This document shows, piece by piece, positions 1-6,171 of a stretch of DNA of 8,987 nt. The number at the start of each line of letters is the position of its first letter. Position 1 is the first letter of the stretch. Below the pieces are notes generated by a model, which did no database searches, had not been told where the DNA came from, and saw nothing but the letters and a program-made list of their open reading frames with translations. Origin of the DNA: JAMORN01 sp027063545 [NCBI: bacterium] (GTDB lineage Bacteria; JAMORN01); the NCBI GenBank assembly GCA_027063545.1, contig JAMORN010000117.1, positions 1 through 8,987 of the forward strand. Direction: 5' to 3'. The position numbers were made by a program, and so were the translations under genes.

Positions 1-181
1 CTTCTACATCTCTAGGAGATGCTCCTGGATATACTACTTGTATAAAGGCCCAATGAAAATCTATAGGCGGAATATCTTCTTGTGGTAATGAGAGGACAGA
101 AAAAATACCAGCTATAATTATAATTACCATTAATAAATTTACAAAAACTTTATTTTTTACAGAAAATTCTGCTATTGACAT
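1..181 (-). CDS. RND-family efflux pump (AcrB/HAE type), N-terminal fragment
   Basis: This is the first 60 codons of an inner-membrane RND transporter, the proton-driven pump of a tripartite efflux system; the rest lies left of the window. What is seen: a short cytoplasmic start (MSIAEFSVKNK), one hydrophobic segment at about residues 12-31 (the usual first membrane helix), then a proline-rich stretch (LPQEDIPPID) and the motif YPGASPRDVE at about residues 51-60. The last motif is a close match to the YPGAS-x-x-x-VE signature at the beginning of the porter domain of AcrB-like proteins. The ATG at 179-181 is preceded by AAGGAGAG (186-193), which overlaps the TAA stop of the adaptor gene upstream, so translation is probably coupled. 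It is the last visible gene of the operon after regulator, outer-membrane channel and adaptor. Substrate cannot be told. The family call is firm; drug-type rather than metal-type pump is inferred from the motif. Confidence 0.93.
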   Translation of the reverse strand, partial: MSIAEFSVKNKVFVNLLMVIIIIAGIFSVLSLPQEDIPPIDFHWAFIQVVYPGASPRDVE

Positions 182-191
182 CAGTCTCTCC

Positions 192-1265
192 TTATATACT
201 ATTTATTACCTTAACTTTTACAGGAAGGTTATCTCTCAAATTTTCTATGTTACTAATAATAAGAGTATCTGTATTATTTAAATCGTTAGTTAAATAATAC
301 TCTCCAATCTTATCTATAATATTTATTTCTTTTTTTATACTCTTTCCATTCTCATATAAAAACACAAAAAACTTCCCATTTTCTTTTAATACATTATCCT
401 CTTTAATTTTTGCTACATTTTTATAATTTTTTAATTGTATATAAAGAGTCCCACTTACTCCATCAAATAAATTATATTTTCTATTGTCAACCATAACCTC
501 TACACTATAAGTTAATGTTTGAGGGTCTATTTCTCTTGAATATGAGAAAATCTTCCCTTTTATAGTATCACTATCCAATATAATGAATACTGAATTTATA
601 CTCTTTATATACTTTATAACGTCTTCAGAAACATAAACATTTGCTATTAATTTAGATAGATTTACAATTCTAAAAAGAGGCATTCCCATATTTACAAAAT
701 CACCTTCATTCACATATCTTTTAGTTAAATAACCACTATATAGTGGTTTTACATTGGTATAAGAAAGATTTTTTTCTAGATTTTTTATATTTAAAAGCGT
801 TGTTTTGTAAAGATTTTTAACTTTTTTATATGTACTTAAACTATTTAAATATTGAAATTTTGAAATTTTTTTCTTTGAGTATAATATTGAGTCATTTTTA
901 TATTTAAGATAAGACATCTTTAAGTTAACCTCTAACTCCTCTATACTACTTTTAGCCTTTTCAAGATTTATTCTATAATTAAAATCATCTATTTTACATA
1001 TAGTTTCATCTTTTCTCACATAACTACCCTCGTATTTATATATCTTCAAAACTTGACCAGAAACTTTTGCTTTTATATCATACTTTTTAAAGGCTTCTAG
1101 AATCACAGGATATTTATATTCTTTCACTACATTAGTCTTTTTTATAACATATCCTTCAAAAATTTTTTCTCTATTTTTCCCTTTAGAAGCAGGCTTTTTA
1201 CAGCCGGAAAAAATTAAAACAATCATTAAAATAAAAAGAAAAATATTTAATCTTGATTTTATCAT
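192..1265 (-). CDS. RND efflux periplasmic adaptor (membrane-fusion protein), lipoprotein
   Basis: A 357-residue HlyD/AcrA-type adaptor that joins the inner-membrane RND pump to the outer-membrane channel. The N-terminus is a lipoprotein signal: a hydrophobic run at residues 6-19 ends in FSGC with Cys22 as the likely lipidated residue. Phe rather than Leu at -3 makes the lipobox slightly atypical. The split lipoyl (barrel-sandwich) domain is clear: first half at about residues 65-93 (VSGQV...EGSYV...ICKID), second half at about 170-200 (SGYLTKRYVNEGDFV...GMPLFRI). Between them lies a Lys-rich helical hairpin of about 70 residues. A beta-barrel region and membrane-proximal region fill the C-terminal part. 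The length is typical of the family. The ATG follows AAAGGAG (1273-1279) by seven bases. The channel gene stops two bases before this start and the pump gene begins just after its end, so this is an operon. Family certain; transported compound unknown. Confidence 0.92.
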   Translation of the reverse strand: MIKSRLNIFLFILMIVLIFSGCKKPASKGKNREKIFEGYVIKKTNVVKEYKYPVILEAFKKYDIKAKVSGQVLKIYKYEGSYVRKDETICKIDDFNYRINLEKAKSSIEELEVNLKMSYLKYKNDSILYSKKKISKFQYLNSLSTYKKVKNLYKTTLLNIKNLEKNLSYTNVKPLYSGYLTKRYVNEGDFVNMGMPLFRIVNLSKLIANVYVSEDVIKYIKSINSVFIILDSDTIKGKIFSYSREIDPQTLTYSVEVMVDNRKYNLFDGVSGTLYIQLKNYKNVAKIKEDNVLKENGKFFVFLYENGKSIKKEINIIDKIGEYYLTNDLNNTDTLIISNIENLRDNLPVKVKVINSI

Positions 1266-1266
1266 T

Positions 1267-2616
1267 TTATTTCTCCTTTCTATTTAATAAATAATTTTCA
1301 AATTCATTTATATCTAAATTATTGCTTATATATGTTAAAATTAAACTTACAAGAGTTTTTTCTATTTGTATTTTTCGCTTTTTTACTTCCAAAAATTTTA
1401 AATATGTATCTAAATAATCTTCATAAGAAATAATTGAATCTTGGTATTGACTTTTAGCTACCTCCAAAATATTATTATATTCTTTTTCCATATCCTCAAT
1501 TTGCTTCCAAGATTTTTTCAATTCTTTTATATTTTTTTTCATAGATTCTTCAGTATTTTTTAATGTATTTATATTATAGAGCATGTTATAATAACTTGAT
1601 TTTTTATCATAGTAAGATGAGGTTATGTTGTAATAATAAGAAGGATTAAATAAAGTCCATGTCAATGTAATTCGTAAACTCCATGTATTATAACCATCAA
1701 GCTCTATTGTATTGTTCTCCTGCCATCCATATAAATATGTTAAGTTAACTATAGGTACAAACTGATAATATGAGGCTCTATATGTAAGCTCTTTAATTTT
1801 ATGAGAAGATTCCTGAATTTTAATTAAAGTTGACTTTTCTTTCCAATTTTCTTTATCAATATTATAGTTTATAATCCTTTTTATTGTTGAAGAAATATCA
1901 CTATATAATATAGTATCCAACTTTATTTCTATAAATTTATTTTTTAATTGATTTTTTGTGTTCCTTAAATTTATAATAGAATTATTTAAATCTATTTTTG
2001 TTAGATTATAGTTTATTTTTGAAAGATTTAACCTATAATCTTCTATAAGTTGAGTTTCTTTTCCAACTTTTGTTTTTAGATAGCTTAATGAGTCTTTGAT
2101 AAACTTATTATAATTATATTCTACATCCAACTCTTTTAGCAATAAGTCGTAAATATTACTTATAATATCATTATATTCTTTTAATTTATTATATTTGAAA
2201 TTATAACTCTCTATATTCCTTAATATTCTATTTAATTTTATATTAGCATATAATGAAGCATTAAACAAGTTCCATGAAAGCACAAAAGAAGTTTTATAGG
2301 AGTTCTCATATATAGTAGGTTCTATATCTACCCCTGGAATAGGTATTTTATTTGATATATCCATCCTTTCAACAGTTTTTGGATCGTTTCTTGTATAGGT
2401 CTGTTGAAGTGATAAAGTAGGAAAAAGGCTTGATATAGATTTTTTGTATAAAGCGTCTTGTTTTTTATAGCTATAATAGTATTTTTTAACAATAATATTA
2501 GTTTCATCTAAACTTTTATATATATCTATTAAAAAATCATCAGCATAAGAACTATAGAAAAAAATACCAATATACAAAGATATTTTTAAGAAAAAAAGAA
2601 CTTTTCTAATTTTCAT
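1267..2616 (-). CDS. TolC-like outer-membrane efflux channel (OEP family)
   Basis: A 449-residue outer-membrane factor that gives the RND pump its exit duct. A Sec signal peptide is seen: basic start (MKIRK), hydrophobic run to about residue 23, and probable cleavage after Ser-Tyr-Ala (residue 25). The two-fold internal repeat typical of OEP proteins is visible: a strand motif SWNLFNASLY near residue 113 is matched by TWTLFNPSYY near residue 318. Each is followed by a long Lys/Asn/Tyr-rich helical stretch that would form the periplasmic coiled-coil duct. An early SLFPTLSLQQTYTR (about residue 63) matches the usual start of the first strand. The ATG is supported by GGAGAG (2625-2630), eight bases upstream and inside the padR gene, whose last 11 bases overlap this one. 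The adaptor gene begins immediately after its stop. Identity is strong at family level; the sequence is divergent and AT-biased. Confidence 0.88.
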   Translation of the reverse strand: MKIRKVLFFLKISLYIGIFFYSSYADDFLIDIYKSLDETNIIVKKYYYSYKKQDALYKKSISSLFPTLSLQQTYTRNDPKTVERMDISNKIPIPGVDIEPTIYENSYKTSFVLSWNLFNASLYANIKLNRILRNIESYNFKYNKLKEYNDIISNIYDLLLKELDVEYNYNKFIKDSLSYLKTKVGKETQLIEDYRLNLSKINYNLTKIDLNNSIINLRNTKNQLKNKFIEIKLDTILYSDISSTIKRIINYNIDKENWKEKSTLIKIQESSHKIKELTYRASYYQFVPIVNLTYLYGWQENNTIELDGYNTWSLRITLTWTLFNPSYYYNITSSYYDKKSSYYNMLYNINTLKNTEESMKKNIKELKKSWKQIEDMEKEYNNILEVAKSQYQDSIISYEDYLDTYLKFLEVKKRKIQIEKTLVSLILTYISNNLDINEFENYLLNRKEK

Positions 2617-3229
2617 TTTTTGTTCTCTCCATAATTTTGTTTTTTATAATTTTTAATAGTTTTTCTTTAAAATCTTTGAAATAAGAATTATCAATTTCTA
2701 TCATATGAATTATCTCATCAACTCTTTGTTTCTCTATCTTTACCTGTTCATAGTTATATTTATAATTTAATTCTATATGCTTTAAACTTCTGAACGGATT
2801 ATCTACTTCTTTTTCTTTTTCAATTTTTTGAATTATACTTTCTATTTTATTTCTCCTTTCTTTCAAAATAGTCAAACATTCATCATACTCAAACATAAAA
2901 AGATAATTTAAAGCCCATATAAATTCGAATTGACTATCCATTTTAAAATCAACAATTGCTCTTTTTACTAAATATTTTAGATATTCCTTTCCTTTATCTG
3001 TTATATAATATATAGTTCTATTTGGCTTTGAATATTCTACTATAAATTTAGATTTTACAAATTCCTTATTTGTCAGTCGTTTTAATGAATTGTAAATAGA
3101 AGCTTTAGAAATACTAATATATTTAAAAGGATAATAGTCTTTAAACATAATCTCTATTAAATAACCATGTAAAGGTAAAAAATTCACAATACCCAAAACT
3201 ACTAAATCTGTCTTTTCTTTTGCTTCCAT
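2606..3229 (-). CDS. PadR-family transcriptional regulator
   Basis: A 207-residue winged-helix regulator. The N-terminal domain carries the PadR signature: VLGIVNFLPLHGYLI at residues 11-25, recognition-helix region SIYNSLKRL at 44-52, and wing followed by YYITDKGKEYL at 74-84. The C-terminal half (about 95-200) is Lys/Glu-rich and helical, as in the dimerising domain of the longer PadR proteins (Vir_act_alpha_C type). PadR proteins are commonly repressors that release DNA on binding small, often toxic, compounds. As the first gene of an efflux operon its role is almost surely to control that operon, including itself. No good Shine-Dalgarno precedes the ATG at 3227-3229, and a TATAAT on this strand ends only 15 bases before it, so the message may have a very short leader. 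The 3' end overlaps the channel gene by 11 bases. Confidence 0.9.
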   Translation of the reverse strand: MEAKEKTDLVVLGIVNFLPLHGYLIEIMFKDYYPFKYISISKASIYNSLKRLTNKEFVKSKFIVEYSKPNRTIYYITDKGKEYLKYLVKRAIVDFKMDSQFEFIWALNYLFMFEYDECLTILKERRNKIESIIQKIEKEKEVDNPFRSLKHIELNYKYNYEQVKIEKQRVDEIIHMIEIDNSYFKDFKEKLLKIIKNKIMERTKNEN

Positions 3230-3234
3230 ATTGT

Positions 3235-3250
3235 TATAATATAAATTATA
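3235..3250. repeat. Inverted repeat next to padR start (possible operator)
   Basis: TATAAT and ATTATA form a perfect 6-bp inverted repeat with a 4-base spacer (ATAA). It covers the candidate -10 box and ends five bases before the padR start codon, where bound repressor would block transcription. The size fits a dimeric winged-helix regulator such as PadR, but the arms contain no G or C, so chance is a real alternative. Confidence 0.3.
3245..3250 (-). promoter_or_regulatory. Candidate -10 box for padR operon
   Basis: On the minus strand this hexamer reads TATAAT, a perfect sigma-70 -10 consensus, 15 bases before the padR ATG. Transcription would begin about 8-10 bases before the start codon, leaving a near-leaderless message, consistent with the missing Shine-Dalgarno. 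The -35 position is poor (TTATAT about 18 bases upstream, inside the palindrome at 3261-3274). In such AT-rich DNA a chance TATAAT is common, so this is only a candidate. Confidence 0.35.
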
Positions 3251-3260
3251 CTAGTTTAAG

Positions 3261-3274
3261 TTATATTAATATAA
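3261..3274. repeat. Perfect 14-bp palindrome upstream of padR (possible operator)
   Basis: TTATATTAATATAA is identical to its own reverse complement over all 14 bases. It lies in the -35 zone of the candidate padR promoter and about 45 bases upstream of the rightward promoter. It is a plausible binding site for the PadR dimer or another regulator. The sequence has no G or C, which lowers the weight of the palindrome. Confidence 0.3.
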
Positions 3275-3318
3275 AATAAATTAAAAAAAATTTTTAATCA
3301 ACTTTTTTGTTTATTTTT

Positions 3319-3347
3319 TTGAAATTAAATAATTTAAATATTATCTT
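3319..3347 (+). promoter_or_regulatory. Candidate sigma-70 promoter for glycosidase operon
   Basis: TTGAAA (3319-3324) and TATCTT (3342-3347) are separated by exactly 17 bases and are close to the TTGACA / TATAAT consensus. Transcription would start near 3354, giving a leader of about 34 bases that contains the AGGGAG ribosome site. T-rich and A-rich tracts lie just upstream. It is the best promoter match in the gap on this strand; AT bias makes it a moderate call. Confidence 0.4.
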
Positions 3348-3373
3348 TAATTAATTTAAAAAAAAATTGGGAG

Positions 3374-3379
3374 AGGGAG
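3374..3379 (+). promoter_or_regulatory. Ribosome binding site fixing the glycosidase start
   Basis: AGGGAG sits eight bases before the ATG at 3388-3390, an ideal spacing. The reading frame is open further upstream to a TTG at 3367, but that start would place this Shine-Dalgarno inside the gene and has none of its own, so ATG 3388 is preferred. Confidence 0.8.
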
Positions 3380-3387
3380 TAAAACGT

Positions 3388-6171
3388 ATGGCTCTAGCAT
3401 ATTATTATATAAATGAATTTACAACCAAAGAAGAATTAAAATGGCAAATTGAAGAAATTAAAAATAATGGCTATGAAGGGCTTATCATATCAACTGCAAA
3501 AGGGTTAAATATTGGTTTTATATCCTGCGAATGGTTTAATATTACAAACTATATTCTCAAAGTAGCATCAAATTTAAAATTAGATGTATATATTTCAACA
3601 GAGGGTGCTTACCCTACTAATGTATTAACAGATAAATATCTTAATGATATTATAGATTATAAGATATTTTTATATAATATTGAAGATATAATTTTATTTT
3701 CAACTATTAAAGATCTATCTAAACTGATAAAAGAAAAAAAAGACTATCTAATATATGCTGAAACTGGTAATAATCAATATTTATATATAGATAAAAAAAA
3801 TTCTAAAAATATAGATAAAGAAAAAATTAAAAAAATTTATTTAGTAAAAGAAAAAGCTATTGATTACACGCTATTTAGCTTATATCCTTTTAATTTATTT
3901 ATCAAGAATACTGCTGAGGAATTCATAGAACATGTTTATAAAAGAAGTATAGAAGTATTTTCTAAATACAACTCTTTTAAAGGTTTCTTTGAACCGAGAG
4001 TTGTTCCATATCTTCATCAAAAAGATTCTATATATTATCATCCAGATATTGCAAAAAAATTTGAAAAAAAATACAATATAAAATTTAGTGAAATATTAAT
4101 GAATCTACTTCTCCCTCAAACAAAAAACGATCTAGATTTGAGAAAAAAATATATAAATTTTATTGAGGATATTTATTTAAAAAACTTTCTTTTGCCTATT
4201 ATTAACATAATTAATGAAAATAATCTTAAATTAATATTATTCTCTATAAATTATTCAAGAGATTCTGGAGAAAATTTGTATTTACATCCAACAATACTTC
4301 AAATATCGAAAAAGCATGCTCTTATAAAAGACAATATTAGTATTTCCTTTCCTATTATATATAATAGAAGTAATAACATTACAATACTCAATGCATTAAG
4401 CCTTCAAAATCTTTCATCTTTAGGCTTTGTTGATAAACCTATAGCACTAATTACTGATTTTTTCAATAGATATGATTTTTCACCTTCCAAAATGGTAAAT
4501 TTACAAAAAATGGCTATATTATTCAATATAAAGGAACATATTTTCTATTCTCATCTTTACTCTATAAAAGGATTTAGGAAGCACGATATAGCTCCAAATA
4601 TATTTTATCAAAATTTATATTGGAAATATTTTAAATATAATAATCTTTTTTATCAAAGAATTAACAATATAAAAGATAAAAAACTGGAAAAAACTATATA
4701 TAACACTATAATAGTTATACCAGATAATGTAAAACATTTACCTGCGGAATACACAAAACATCTTTATACTAATCTACTTCTATTAGTAGAAGAAGCTCTT
4801 GTCCACAATATATCTATATTTATTATTACAGAAGATTATCTTAAAGATATAAAACATAACGAAATAAAAAAAGATGATGATAGAATCTTGTTCTATTATA
4901 GCCTAAAAGTTAACAAAAAAGAGATTAAATTTAACACATTATTTGTATTACTTCCATATCTAATGGAGGATAAAAATATAGAAATCTCTAAAAACTTGAA
5001 AGCTCACTATCTAAACATTGCAGAAATAGATAATATATTTCTTTCTGATAAATTAAGTTTTAATGAAAAAATTAGCTATATAAATGAATTCTATATTATA
5101 TTTGATATAATAAAAAATACCCATAATGATCTAGGTTCAAAAATAAAAATACCATTAAATCACAATGATGTTATTGCACAAATTTATAATGAAAATTCTG
5201 AAGATGCAACAATTATAATGTATAATACTTCTGATACAATAGGTGAACTTCCTCTTACATATTCATATAAAAACCATGAATATACTATTTTAATAAAATT
5301 AACTCCTAGAGAACTAAAAATTCTATCATTAAAAGATTTATTAAATTATAAAAATAAACCTGAGGAATTATCAAAATATAAAATAATTCTTAAAAATAAA
5401 TGGTTATTTCAACCTCAAGGATGTAATATTTTACCTCTAAATGAATGGGAGTTTAAAGTGGGGGGAGGAACTAGTGAAAATTTAGGAAGACTACACTTAT
5501 ATAGAACTATATTTTATTCAACTAGTGAGTTTAAAAAATTAAATCTAATACTTGATGGTATATATAAAGAAAAAGATTTTACAGGAAGTACAAAACCTGT
5601 AAAAATAGAAATAAATAAAGAAGATATAAAAGAAGAGTTTAAGCCTTTAGACTTTGCCCATACTCTTTTTACTGTAGATATTTCTAAATATATAAGAAAA
5701 GGATATAATGAAATTGTTATAAAAACAAAGGGAAGTCATTTTACACCTGTAACTTTAAATGAACCTCAATATATTGTTGGAGATTTTATCGTAAAAGGTA
5801 AAGACGATAATAACAAATGGATAATAGACTCATCAACAACTCCTATTATTAACGGAGACTGGACACAATCAGGATACCCTTTCTTCTATGGTATTGCAAA
5901 ACTAGAACAATATTTTGAACTACCTCAAAAAGAAGAGTTTAAGAAAGTATATATAGTATTTCAACATATTGAAAAGCCTTTTAGTTTTCAGATAAATGAA
6001 AAAGAAATTGTTGATGTACCTTTTGTAGAGGATAAAATTGAAATAACTGAATATGTGCAACAGGGGATAAACAAAATTACATTATATGTGCCTGCCTCTA
6101 TGTTGAATATATTTATAGGAAAAATGCAGAGTGAAGGGATATTAGGAGATATAAATATTGAAGTTATATAG
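3388..6171 (+). CDS. Glycoside-hydrolase-like protein, GH106 (alpha-L-rhamnosidase) type architecture
   Basis: A 927-residue protein with no signal peptide, so probably cytoplasmic. Its order of motifs resembles the GH106-like glycosidases. An N-terminal barrel region has GYEGLIIS-x-x-x-GLNIG and CEWF (residues 28-50), then ISTEGAYP (69-76) where relatives have a DE-x-x-WPSG-like motif. GFFEP at 199-203 is followed by YHPDIAKKFEKKYNIKFSEIL, as in relatives with a DEP motif. HLYSIKGFRKHDIAPNIF (389-406) matches the conserved region before the linker. Two C-terminal jelly-roll, sugar-binding-like domains follow: from W672 (WLFQPQGC...LNEWEF, ending near DISKYIRKGYNEIVI) and from about 822 (GDWTQSGYPFFYG ... 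VQQGINKITLYVPASMLNIFIGK). These are matches from memory of the family, not a search. Glu202 is a candidate acidic catalytic residue; at residue 357, where I would expect a family Glu, an Asp is found. It may cut rhamnosides or another glycan, or have lost activity. It overlaps the next gene by 14 bases. Confidence 0.72.
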   Translation: MALAYYYINEFTTKEELKWQIEEIKNNGYEGLIISTAKGLNIGFISCEWFNITNYILKVASNLKLDVYISTEGAYPTNVLTDKYLNDIIDYKIFLYNIEDIILFSTIKDLSKLIKEKKDYLIYAETGNNQYLYIDKKNSKNIDKEKIKKIYLVKEKAIDYTLFSLYPFNLFIKNTAEEFIEHVYKRSIEVFSKYNSFKGFFEPRVVPYLHQKDSIYYHPDIAKKFEKKYNIKFSEILMNLLLPQTKNDLDLRKKYINFIEDIYLKNFLLPIINIINENNLKLILFSINYSRDSGENLYLHPTILQISKKHALIKDNISISFPIIYNRSNNITILNALSLQNLSSLGFVDKPIALITDFFNRYDFSPSKMVNLQKMAILFNIKEHIFYSHLYSIKGFRKHDIAPNIFYQNLYWKYFKYNNLFYQRINNIKDKKLEKTIYNTIIVIPDNVKHLPAEYTKHLYTNLLLLVEEALVHNISIFIITEDYLKDIKHNEIKKDDDRILFYYSLKVNKKEIKFNTLFVLLPYLMEDKNIEISKNLKAHYLNIAEIDNIFLSDKLSFNEKISYINEFYIIFDIIKNTHNDLGSKIKIPLNHNDVIAQIYNENSEDATIIMYNTSDTIGELPLTYSYKNHEYTILIKLTPRELKILSLKDLLNYKNKPEELSKYKIILKNKWLFQPQGCNILPLNEWEFKVGGGTSENLGRLHLYRTIFYSTSEFKKLNLILDGIYKEKDFTGSTKPVKIEINKEDIKEEFKPLDFAHTLFTVDISKYIRKGYNEIVIKTKGSHFTPVTLNEPQYIVGDFIVKGKDDNNKWIIDSSTTPIINGDWTQSGYPFFYGIAKLEQYFELPQKEEFKKVYIVFQHIEKPFSFQINEKEIVDVPFVEDKIEITEYVQQGINKITLYVPASMLNIFIGKMQSEGILGDINIEVI
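6144..6148 (+). promoter_or_regulatory. Ribosome binding site for the TTG-started membrane protein gene
   Basis: AGGAG lies nine bases before the TTG at 6158-6160 and within the 3' end of the glycosidase-like gene. It justifies the non-ATG start: there is no in-frame ATG or GTG soon after that would keep the hydrophobic N-terminus. It also makes translational coupling with the upstream gene likely. Confidence 0.7.

Larger units (their letters stand above)
3230..3387. promoter_or_regulatory. Divergent promoter region between padR operon and glycosidase operon
   Basis: This 158-base region is the only real intergenic space in the window and must hold the start signals for both the leftward padR-efflux operon and the rightward glycosidase-membrane protein pair. 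It is almost entirely A and T, with long A and T tracts around 3281-3295 and 3311-3320. Palindromes cluster at the padR side (3235-3274) and a recognisable promoter lies at the other side (3319-3347). I see no small ORF or RNA gene in it. Confidence 0.75.

Noticed and set aside
3281-3320. Long A and T tracts in the divergent gap as a terminator or small RNA
   Set aside because: No stable G-C containing stem accompanies them; simple AT composition explains them, at most as bent DNA or an UP-element.
3367-3387. Upstream TTG start extending the glycosidase-like protein by seven residues
   Set aside because: It would bury the good AGGGAG ribosome site inside the gene and lacks one of its own; the added residues do not match the family start.
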